DNA of 33,737 bases from JANNVK01 sp031414415 (lineage in GTDB: Bacteria; Acidobacteriota; Blastocatellia; Pyrinomonadales; Pyrinomonadaceae): contig JANNVK010000188.1 of assembly GCA_031414415.1 (NCBI GenBank), positions 1 to 33,737 of the forward strand, in the 5' to 3' direction. The notes under the pieces are model-generated. The model saw nothing but the letters and a program-made list of their open reading frames with translations. It did not search any database and had not been told where the DNA came from. Every line of letters begins with the position of its first letter. Position 1 is the stretch's first letter. A program made the translations under genes and the position numbers. Below, piece by piece: positions 16,868 to 24,256 of this stretch.

Positions 16868-17872
16868 GTGATTCTACTACAAATTCGCCAACGTGCCGCC
16901 CACAACATTCAACACATAATTTTGCCCGAAGGCGAGGATATTCGCACCATTCAAGCTGCCGAAATGTGTGCGAAAGACAAAATTGCGAGAATTACAATTA
17001 TTGGCGATGAAGAAAAAGTGCGTGAACTTGCACGGCAGGCAAATGCAAATTTGAACGGCGTTGAAATTCTGGATCATCTTAAATCGCCTGAATTTGGGAA
17101 AGTCGCATCGTTTTATCACGAACTTCGGCGGGCGAAAGGCGTGACACTTGAAGAAGCCGAGCAAACTGTTAAAGATCCGCTTTATTTCGGAAATTTACTC
17201 GTAAAACTCGGGAAAGCTGATGGTTCAGTTGCTGGTGCAACGAACACAACCGCTCACACAGTCGCCGCCGCGTTGAGATGTGTAGGCGTGCATGAAGGTT
17301 TCAAAATCGTTTCGTCGTTTTTTTTGATGGTTGTTCCGAATCAAAGTTTTGGTGCAAACGGTGCGATGATTTATTCCGATTGCGGCGTGGTTATTGACCC
17401 AAACGCAACTGAGCTGGCTGAAATTGCGATTGCTTCGGCTGATTCGTGCAGGGCTTTACTTAATGTCGAACCAAAAGTTGCGATGCTGAGTTTTTCGACC
17501 AAAGGAAGTGCGAAACATCCGCTGATTGACAAAGTTATCGAAGCCACAAAAATTGTCCGCGTTCGTTTTTCTGATTTGAATATTGATGGCGAATTACAAG
17601 CAGATGCCGCGTTAGTTCCAAGCGTTGCAAAATCAAAAGCGATTGGTTCAAGCGTTGCTGGCAAAGCAAACGTCCTGATTTTTCCTGACTTAAACGCGGG
17701 AAATATCGCCTATAAATTGACGGAAAGATTAACCGGCGGAACGGCAATTGGACCGATTTTACAAGGCTTAGACAAACCTTGTAACGACCTATCTCGCGGT
17801 TGCAAGGCTGAAGATATTGTTGACGCAATTGCGATTACGGCGGTGCAATCGCAGGCGAGGAAGAAAAGCTAG
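16868..17872 (+). CDS. pta: Phosphate acetyltransferase
   Basis: Interconverts acetyl-CoA and acetyl phosphate. 334 residues, the length of the short, single-domain Pta class. Features include LPEGEDIRTIQAAEMC near 20, DPLYFGNLLVKLGKADGSVAGA with the family's conserved ADG-x-VAGA (about 105-127), MVVPNQSFGANGAMIYSDCGV, and the C-terminal LNAGNIAYKLTERLTGGTAIGPILQGL (CoA/phosphate site). The start must be GTG at 16868 because an in-frame stop lies at 16856-16858; no Shine-Dalgarno is visible. A phosphate butyryltransferase is an alternative, but the motifs favour Pta. No ackA neighbour is present. Confidence 0.93.
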   Translation: MILLQIRQRAAHNIQHIILPEGEDIRTIQAAEMCAKDKIARITIIGDEEKVRELARQANANLNGVEILDHLKSPEFGKVASFYHELRRAKGVTLEEAEQTVKDPLYFGNLLVKLGKADGSVAGATNTTAHTVAAALRCVGVHEGFKIVSSFFLMVVPNQSFGANGAMIYSDCGVVIDPNATELAEIAIASADSCRALLNVEPKVAMLSFSTKGSAKHPLIDKVIEATKIVRVRFSDLNIDGELQADAALVPSVAKSKAIGSSVAGKANVLIFPDLNAGNIAYKLTERLTGGTAIGPILQGLDKPCNDLSRGCKAEDIVDAIAITAVQSQARKKS

Positions 17873-17904
17873 AAATTTTTTGTAAAATCTGCTATTTTGA
17901 AACA

Positions 17905-18135
17905 ATGACAAATGAAGAAATCATCCGTGAGTTTGCAGCACTTCCGCCAGATGCTCAACGTGAAGCCGAGAATTTTATTTCATTTTTACAAGAGCGATAT
18001 AAGAGAAAAACAAAAACTGTAACTCATTTTGCTTTGGAAAATGATTCTTTTGTAGGAATGTGGAAAAATCGAGATGATTTGCAAGATAGTTCTGCATTTG
18101 TGCGTGAATTGCGTGAACGCGAATGGACAAAATAA
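17905..18135 (+). CDS. DUF2281-like antitoxin of a VapBC-type pair
   Basis: 76 residues. The N-terminal half (residues 5-32: EEIIREFAALPPDAQREAENFI) is the helical motif of DUF2281 proteins, which are commonly the partner of PIN toxins. The C-terminal part (LQDSSAFVRELREREW) is the tail that would insert into the toxin's groove. It abuts the toxin gene with no gap (TAA followed at once by ATG). Antitoxins of this kind bind their own promoter and repress the operon; no operator was identified. Confidence 0.85.
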   Translation: MTNEEIIREFAALPPDAQREAENFISFLQERYKRKTKTVTHFALENDSFVGMWKNRDDLQDSSAFVRELREREWTK

Positions 18136-18522
18136 ATGGCTCTCACAATTATTGATACTGATATTTTGATAAATGTTGGTCGTGGAGATATTAATTCTAT
18201 TGATTGTTTGGAAAAACTTGCACGAACATCCGAACTCGCAATAAGTGTAATCACTCAAATGGAGCTGATTGTCGGAGTTCGTGACAAAATAGAATTACAA
18301 ATTCTGACTAAATTTCTTAAGAGATTTCAAATACTTGAGTTAAATGGTCAAATTTCAAGAAATGCAATCGACCTTTTAGAACGCTACCGATTAAGTCATG
18401 GTTTGTTAATTCCCGATGCTTTAATTGCCGCAACTGCAATAGTTTTCGATCAAAATTTCATTACAAAAAATCAGAAGGATTTTAGATTTATCGACGGATT
18501 AAATCTTTTGAATTTTCCTTAA
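18136..18522 (+). CDS. vapC: PIN-domain ribonuclease toxin (VapC family)
   Basis: 128 residues forming one PIN domain that cleaves RNA with Mg2+/Mn2+. The acidic active-site residues are present: D7 (IIDTDILIN), E43 (TQMELIVG), D94 (IPDALIAAT) and the distal FITKNQKDF segment. It starts directly after the antitoxin's stop, and its stop is 7 bases before the start of the lytic transglycosylase. The pair therefore sits between pta and slt with little spacing and may contribute to slt expression by read-through. Nothing suggests inactivation. Confidence 0.92.
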   Translation: MALTIIDTDILINVGRGDINSIDCLEKLARTSELAISVITQMELIVGVRDKIELQILTKFLKRFQILELNGQISRNAIDLLERYRLSHGLLIPDALIAATAIVFDQNFITKNQKDFRFIDGLNLLNFP

Positions 18523-18529
18523 AACTTAG

Positions 18530-20965
18530 ATGAAAATCAAAAATAACCTACTTTACTTGCCTTTTTTTCTTATTTTTTCAATAAACATTTTTGCCCAAGA
18601 TGTTCACACAAAAATTAATCAATCTTTAGCAAATCGTGATTATATATCTGTAATTTCTGAGCTTAAAAATCTTCGTCAAACTGATAAAAAAAGTTTTCAA
18701 GCCAATAATTATGATTATCTGCTTGCACGAATTTCGGAAAAAACTGGTGATATTTCGACTGCTTTGGCAAATTATCAAGCCGTAATCAAGCGAAAATCTA
18801 TTTTGAAAGAATATTCGCTCTGGAGAGTTTCGCAACTAATGCGTTCGAGTGGAAATCTGTTAATGGAAAAGGTTTATTTACAACAGTTTATCTCACTTTA
18901 TCCGAAAAGTTTGTTAACCGAAGTCGCAAATAAACGTCACGCTTTGAGCAATTTTGAAAGCGGAAACTATGAAACAACGATAAATCTTTTAACCGGTTCA
19001 AAGACGGTTTTAGCAACAACTCAAAATGATGCAAAAACTCGTGAAAATCAAGTGTCTATTGGGAATTCGCAACTTCAACTCGGTAAAATTGCAAATGCAC
19101 GTGAGACTTTTTCTACTTTGATTGATAAATTGCCAAATATTTCTCAACCTGACGATTTTGCACTCGCGGCTGTAAAAGGTTTGGATGAAATTGATGTTGG
19201 TCGCGATAATTTTGGCAAAGTTGCACCTCAGCTTTCTGAAGCAGAACATCAAAAACGCGGTGAAATTTATCAATTTAATCGTGATTTTACAAATGCACGG
19301 CTTCATTTTTTAGCAATTGTCCAAAACTATTCTACAAGCGAATTTGTGCCAAATGCTTTGTATCAAGTTGGGCGTGGTTTTGTGCAAGAAAATCGTTTTA
19401 ACGAATCGATTCAATATTTTGAAAGAGTTCAAATCGAATTTCCCAAAAATTTAATTGCAAAAGATGCTTTAAGCCAATCCGCATCAGCATTTTCTAAGGT
19501 TAATAAAAATCGCGAAGCTGTTTCAAGATACAAATTAATTATCGAAAGATTTCCAAATTCGGACAATATTGAACGTGCTTATTTAAATTTGGTTGATATT
19601 CACCGAGATTTAGCTGAAAACGATGCTGCCTTAAATTGGGCGTTAAAAACTCAAGAAACTTTTCGTGTAAAATTGCCGGAAACCATCGCACTTTTTAATC
19701 AGCTTCGGATTAGAATTACTCAAAGTGATTGGACAAATGCTCTTATTGATGCTGATAAACTGTTGTTAGCCAGCGATTTAGGTGGAACTCGTGTGCCAAG
19801 TGGAACAAACAAAGCGGAAATAAATTTTTTGCGAGGATTAATTCTCCAAGAATTACAAAGAGTTCCTGAAGCTATTGACGTTTATCTATCGATTGCAGAT
19901 GGAAGAGGCGAATATTATGGTTCGCTGGCGACAAAAAGACTTCAACAAATCGCACAAAATGATTTAACTAAACCGTTTGCAACCAATAAGTTAGCAACAT
20001 TAACTGCAAGTTTAAATTCGACCGATATTGAAGCAAACAGAAAAAATGCACAAGCTGTTTTGCGTCTCACTGAAAACAATGAGCTTCGTCAAAATATGCT
20101 TGAAGTTGTCAAAAAATCATATTTAAGTTTGCCAACTTATCAAAAAATTCCGAGTTTCAAATTATTAGAATTTGGGCGAAAAGACGTTTTAAAAGATAAA
20201 CGCAAAACCGCCGAAATTACACACCAAAATATCGCTGATGAGTTTCTTTTTCTTGGATTATATGACGAAGCAACGCCTGAACTCGAAGCTAGTTTACGTG
20301 AGAAATTACCGAAAAACACCGGTTCGCTGAGCGATTTTCCGGCTGACACAGCATTTACTTTGGCAACTTTTTATAATCGTGGCGATATGGCGAATCGTGC
20401 GGTCGGATTCATCGAACCATTTTGGCGAAATGTGCCGAATGATTATTTGATTGAGTTAATTCCGCGTGAGCAAGCGACTTTGCTTTACCCGATTCCTTAC
20501 GCCGATTCGTTGTTAAAATATTCACCAGAAAGAAATGTTGATTCGCGTTTTGCACTTTCGATTATGCGGCAAGAATCACGCTATCGTGCTGATATTAAAT
20601 CAGTTGCGGCGGCAAGAGGGTTGATGCAATTTATCTCAACAACCTCAGATTCGTTGGCGGTTGAGCTTGGAAAACCAAATTTTAAACAAGACGAACTTTA
20701 TAATCCGCCAACGGCAATTCTCTTTGGATCGCAATATTTATCAAATTTATTTAAGTTATTTCCGAATCAACCAGAGGCTGTTGCGGCGAGTTATAATGGC
20801 GGCGAAATCAATATGTCGCGATGGTTGGGACGTTCAAAAACTGAATTTCCTGAGAGATATGTTTCGGAAATTATTTTTTCGCAATCGAAGGATTATGTTT
20901 ATAAAGTGATGGCAAATTATCGTGTTTATCAAATGCTTTATGATGAAAACCTACGAGTAAAATAG
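18530..20965 (+). CDS. Slt-type soluble lytic transglycosylase with TPR-like helical domain
   Basis: 811 residues. Signal peptide MKIKNNLLYLPFFLIFSINIFAQ, then an alpha-helical region of about 600 residues made of TPR-like repeats (e.g. ALYQVGRGFVQENRFNESIQYF). The C-terminal lysozyme-like domain carries the catalytic E682 (MRQESRY), then GLMQF and YNGGE, the family motifs of peptidoglycan lytic transglycosylases. It should cleave the MurNAc-GlcNAc bond, releasing 1,6-anhydro-muropeptides. It starts only 7 bases after vapC. It is larger than E. coli Slt70, with more helical repeats. Confidence 0.9.
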   Translation: MKIKNNLLYLPFFLIFSINIFAQDVHTKINQSLANRDYISVISELKNLRQTDKKSFQANNYDYLLARISEKTGDISTALANYQAVIKRKSILKEYSLWRVSQLMRSSGNLLMEKVYLQQFISLYPKSLLTEVANKRHALSNFESGNYETTINLLTGSKTVLATTQNDAKTRENQVSIGNSQLQLGKIANARETFSTLIDKLPNISQPDDFALAAVKGLDEIDVGRDNFGKVAPQLSEAEHQKRGEIYQFNRDFTNARLHFLAIVQNYSTSEFVPNALYQVGRGFVQENRFNESIQYFERVQIEFPKNLIAKDALSQSASAFSKVNKNREAVSRYKLIIERFPNSDNIERAYLNLVDIHRDLAENDAALNWALKTQETFRVKLPETIALFNQLRIRITQSDWTNALIDADKLLLASDLGGTRVPSGTNKAEINFLRGLILQELQRVPEAIDVYLSIADGRGEYYGSLATKRLQQIAQNDLTKPFATNKLATLTASLNSTDIEANRKNAQAVLRLTENNELRQNMLEVVKKSYLSLPTYQKIPSFKLLEFGRKDVLKDKRKTAEITHQNIADEFLFLGLYDEATPELEASLREKLPKNTGSLSDFPADTAFTLATFYNRGDMANRAVGFIEPFWRNVPNDYLIELIPREQATLLYPIPYADSLLKYSPERNVDSRFALSIMRQESRYRADIKSVAAARGLMQFISTTSDSLAVELGKPNFKQDELYNPPTAILFGSQYLSNLFKLFPNQPEAVAASYNGGEINMSRWLGRSKTEFPERYVSEIIFSQSKDYVYKVMANYRVYQMLYDENLRVK

Positions 20966-20967
20966 GT

Positions 20968-21261
20968 TTACGAGATTTTGAGTTTAACGATTGTTGCTCC
21001 CCAACTTCCTGAAAATTCGTCAGCGGTTTTAAAAGATTGAACAAAATCAGATTGCTCTAAAACTTTGCGAACAATCTCTCGTTGGACACCGATTCCTTTG
21101 CCGTGAATTATTCTTACTTGTCCAAATTTTTTGGCTTTTGCTTCAGTAAGATATGCTTCAGTCGCGAGTTTTACTTCACTTGGCTGAAAAGAATGAAGAT
21201 CGAACGAATCTGTTATTTCAATATCGACCACATCATCAAAAGGGTTTTCAATTTCTGTCAT
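20968..21261 (-). CDS. Stand-alone Smr domain protein
   Basis: 97 residues, essentially one Smr (small MutS-related) domain. The two signature motifs are DLHSF (21-25) and HGKGIGVQR (53-61). Smr domains of MutS2 and YdaL-type proteins are endonucleases or act on stalled ribosomes; the role of this free domain is not known. It is the last gene of a leftward set after the M61 peptidase and the SH3 lipoprotein (15 bases from the latter), and ends 2 bases from the convergent slt gene. Confidence 0.85.
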   Translation of the reverse strand: MTEIENPFDDVVDIEITDSFDLHSFQPSEVKLATEAYLTEAKAKKFGQVRIIHGKGIGVQREIVRKVLEQSDFVQSFKTADEFSGSWGATIVKLKIS

Positions 21262-21276
21262 TATTTTTTCGCAATA

Positions 21277-22473
21277 TTACTTTTTCTTCGCGTCATCAAC
21301 CGGAATCATATCAGCCGGCGGCGTTACTTTTAATCTTCCACCAGTTTCTTTTGAAACAACAAAACGTTTGTCCTCAAGTTGTCCGCCCGAGTTTTTCACT
21401 TTTACAGTAAAAGTTTTGTTATCTCCAGTGCCTTCAACCTTTAGCGGAATACTGCCGAGAACTTCGCCACGTTTATAAACTTCGCCTTTTTTGTAAACCG
21501 GATAAAATTCTTGATTATATTTGTCATAACCGAGAACCATAATTCCGTCAAAATCAGGTTCATTTCCGTCAGTCGAATATGTTTTATTGCTTCGCGATAG
21601 AATTATCCAACTTCCAGGTTTTGAGATTTTCAAATCATCATCACCTTTTTTTGTTTCCTCAACTATGTCATCGAGTCGCTGAAAAGTTACAAATTTTGTT
21701 GCTCCAAGTTGGAAAAATGCAATGTCTGTCGGCACTTGAAGATCAACCTGTCTTCCAAAAAGCCAACCTTCGGGAACCGGAGATTGCGAAGATGCAAGCC
21801 GAATGCGATACCAAATATCATAAGTTTCATCTAATTCCGCAGGTTTATCTGCTTCTTTTGCAGCTTCAATTTCTTCATTTCGGGTTTTTGGCTTTTTATT
21901 TTTTTCGCCGTTTTTTGAAGAATCAGTGATGGTTGCGTCTTCTGGTTTTAAAACATATTTCCAACCAATGACATCAAAATTTGTGCCGTTTTCTAATCTG
22001 ACAAGTAAATTTGCAGGTGATATTTCAGGTGTTAAACGAAGATTAGAAACTGCTTTAAGTTGTGCTTTCGCTTGCGGTTGCAGGTCTTTACTTTCTTCGG
22101 CAAGTTTTTTTGCTTTTTCTAATAATGTTCCAGTGATAACGTTTTGGGCTTCAATCCAACCTTCTGTAAAATCTTCATCGTCTCTTGAACGGACGCGAAA
22201 CCAACGGACTTTATCGGTTTCATTTTCGATTTCCTCTAAAATATCTAAAACATTTCCACGCTGAACTTCGAGCAAATCAGCCGCAACAACGGCGTAAGAA
22301 CTGCGAATATTTGCACGGCGGACAATTACTGTTGCGGTGTCGTTAAGTCCGGCAATGCTGGTTATACTGCTTGTCGCGTTTGAAATTATGTTGCAACCGC
22401 TTGAAAACGTTGCACATATAGCAATTGACGCGAGCGTCGTGATTTTTATGAGTTGATAAAATCTTGTCTTCAT
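21277..22473 (-). CDS. Probable lipoprotein with bacterial SH3-like domain
   Basis: 398 residues from ATG 22473; the 9-residue longer start is rejected because this ATG overlaps the upstream stop as ATGA and has AGAGAAAC before it. An N-terminal helix ends in SSGC27, an atypical lipobox. An SH3b-like domain covers about 40-100 (VIVRRANIRSSYAVVAADLLEV, then WFRVR, EGWIEAQNVI). A second similar stretch with YDIWYRIRLASSQSPVPEGWLFG follows a Lys/Glu-rich linker. The C-terminal part (about 250-398) is beta-rich (KVEGTGDNKTFTVKVKNSGG). SH3b domains bind cell-wall or protein ligands. No enzyme domain was seen, so it may be a structural or sensing protein. Confidence 0.7.
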   Translation of the reverse strand: MKTRFYQLIKITTLASIAICATFSSGCNIISNATSSITSIAGLNDTATVIVRRANIRSSYAVVAADLLEVQRGNVLDILEEIENETDKVRWFRVRSRDDEDFTEGWIEAQNVITGTLLEKAKKLAEESKDLQPQAKAQLKAVSNLRLTPEISPANLLVRLENGTNFDVIGWKYVLKPEDATITDSSKNGEKNKKPKTRNEEIEAAKEADKPAELDETYDIWYRIRLASSQSPVPEGWLFGRQVDLQVPTDIAFFQLGATKFVTFQRLDDIVEETKKGDDDLKISKPGSWIILSRSNKTYSTDGNEPDFDGIMVLGYDKYNQEFYPVYKKGEVYKRGEVLGSIPLKVEGTGDNKTFTVKVKNSGGQLEDKRFVVSKETGGRLKVTPPADMIPVDDAKKK

Positions 22474-23960
22474 TTTTGTTTCTCTAAAAGTTTTCGCCAC
22501 TGATTATATCCTAATTTATCTAATAAATCTTTCTGTTTTCCGTCCAGATTTTCAACGACACTTAATTTGTTTTCGGACTTTTTATATTCTAAGCCAAAAA
22601 AGCCGAGCTCATTTTTAAATTCTAACCTTGATTTACCAGAAACATAACTCGTAATTATCTCATTTGTTTCAGGAAAATCTTTAAACAGTTTTTGAATCGC
22701 AGCGTTTCCATCTTCAACCCGATTGGGTATTTTATGCTTTTTCCATAGCTGACGAAAAACATCGGTTAAAGATTTTTTACCTTTACTCTCTTTCAAAATC
22801 GCCAAGTCACACAAAAACGCAACAATAAGTCCTTTGGTATAAACAGTTTGCGTAGATAAATTCCAACGATTTTGTGAGGCTTCAATTAAAGAAACTTTAC
22901 CATTATCAAAATTATTTGCCGATCTATATGTTTGGCTAATTGTATTTAAATAATCTTCAAACCTAATTTGATTGAGTTGCAAACCGCTTCTCAAGCCTTG
23001 ATAGATAGTAAAACCTTCGTAAAACCAATCATAATTTCCGCTTAATGCAAGATTATTTGGTAACCAAAAATGAAAAAGTTCGTGGCGTAATTGTTCGTTT
23101 AAACGCTGTTCGGCGAGCGATTTAAATGGTAAAACTCCTGAAACAATTGTGACAGTTGTGCCGCGAGTTTCGGCACGCCAATTGTCAGTATATTCGCTTT
23201 TAGGAAACGGCAAAAGAAAAATCTGAGATTTTGTCTCAGCATATTCACCAAAAATCCGCTTATGTTCTTGTAAAATACTGCTTGCTGATTGAATTGCAAA
23301 TTCATCTGAAAAATTCCAATCGCCAATTATTGCCAAATTTAATTCGTTTTTTCCAAGCCAAGCACGTTTTTCTCTAATATTATTTCCAATTAAAAAAATT
23401 GTTTTTGGTAAGTCTTTTGATAAAAAACTTGTTTCAGATTCTTTAAGTTCATTTCCAAAGACACGCCAGCCAATTGGTAAAACGAATGAAATTTTGCTTA
23501 AAATTTGGCTTTTATCAGATTTTTGCCATTGCGGAAATATGTCGCTCAACATTAAAAGTCCGTGTGTTTTTGTCAGCCAGGAAACGTGTGCGGTTGAAGT
23601 TAATTTCTCAGGAATATCAGTTTTAACATTATAAGAGAATGACTCGGCAACCGTTATTGACTCAAATTCGCCTGCAACAAGTTGTTTATACTCAATTGGT
23701 TGCCCATTTTTATCAAACAATTTAAAGTCAGAAATTCTTACTCCGAGGCTATCTGCATCTGCGTAATTTTCTAAAAAAGACCAGCTTTTATTATTTAGCC
23801 CAATATCTTTTGTCAGAATTTTCCCTTCGATAAAGACTGAAGATTCTGAGACTTTTATGTTTGCAGTTAGATCTTGTGAAAAGACAGAAATCGCCGCCAA
23901 GGCAAAAGTAATTAAAGTAATTGCGGTATAAAATATGTAAATAGAAAGTTGATATAACAT
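22470..23960 (-). CDS. M61-like membrane/secreted metallopeptidase
   Basis: 496 residues with an N-terminal signal or anchor (about 8-29). The zinc site is H293-E294-x2-H297 (RHELFHFW), with the third ligand E315 in WFYEGFTIYQG 18 residues on, the gluzincin (clan MA) pattern. The upstream beta-rich half resembles the N-terminal domain of M61 glycyl aminopeptidase-like enzymes; no PDZ domain follows. All catalytic residues are present, so it should be an active peptidase outside the cytoplasm. Its TGA overlaps the ATG of the SH3 lipoprotein gene, so the two are translationally coupled and may work together. Confidence 0.85.
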   Translation of the reverse strand: MLYQLSIYIFYTAITLITFALAAISVFSQDLTANIKVSESSVFIEGKILTKDIGLNNKSWSFLENYADADSLGVRISDFKLFDKNGQPIEYKQLVAGEFESITVAESFSYNVKTDIPEKLTSTAHVSWLTKTHGLLMLSDIFPQWQKSDKSQILSKISFVLPIGWRVFGNELKESETSFLSKDLPKTIFLIGNNIREKRAWLGKNELNLAIIGDWNFSDEFAIQSASSILQEHKRIFGEYAETKSQIFLLPFPKSEYTDNWRAETRGTTVTIVSGVLPFKSLAEQRLNEQLRHELFHFWLPNNLALSGNYDWFYEGFTIYQGLRSGLQLNQIRFEDYLNTISQTYRSANNFDNGKVSLIEASQNRWNLSTQTVYTKGLIVAFLCDLAILKESKGKKSLTDVFRQLWKKHKIPNRVEDGNAAIQKLFKDFPETNEIITSYVSGKSRLEFKNELGFFGLEYKKSENKLSVVENLDGKQKDLLDKLGYNQWRKLLEKQK

Positions 23961-24107
23961 CTTGCAACCGTGAAAGTTACCACAAACTCGACATCTTTAA
24001 AATTGAAAAACGCAAAAAACTCTTTTGATTCCTTGAAAGCCCAGATAATTTCGACTAATATTTATCTAGTTTCCTTTAATTTATTTTTTTTCTGAAAAAT
24101 TGAAGAT

Positions 24108-24185
24108 ATGAGCATCATAAAAGTTATTTTTATCACATTAGCATTTTTGTTAGGTTTATTATTTTTTGGTCGTTTTTTCTTTTAA
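24108..24185 (+). CDS. Possible 25-residue single-pass membrane peptide
   Basis: The frame ATG 24108 to TAA 24183-24185 encodes 25 residues that are almost entirely hydrophobic with a positive residue near each end (MSIIKVIF...LLFFGRFFF). This is the make-up of a tiny membrane peptide, possibly a toxin or a transmembrane regulator. Support is only the composition and the terminator downstream; the Shine-Dalgarno is weak (TTGAAGAT). It could be chance in an AT-rich gap. Confidence 0.25.
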   Translation: MSIIKVIFITLAFLLGLLFFGRFFF

Positions 24186-24201
24186 CATCTGAGCAATTAA
24201 A

Positions 24202-24235
24202 AAAAGTGAGCAGCCATTTTGGGTTGCTCACTTTT
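24202..24235 (-). terminator. Intrinsic terminator of the GGDEF-EAL gene
   Basis: A 14-bp stem with one G-T pair (AAAAGTGAGCAGCC / GGTTGCTCACTTTT) and a 6-base loop, followed on the minus strand by a run of T. It also has a short T-run on the plus strand, so it may stop leakage from the small rightward ORF as well. Confidence 0.85.
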
Positions 24236-24256
24236 CGTCTATTTATCTCAATTTTT

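Larger units (their letters stand above)
23961..24256. other. Gap between the M61 peptidase start and the GGDEF-EAL gene end
   Basis: Holds the upstream region of the M61 gene (read leftward), a possible 25-codon rightward ORF at 24108-24185, and a hairpin terminator at 24202-24235. Nothing else was seen. Confidence 0.7.
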
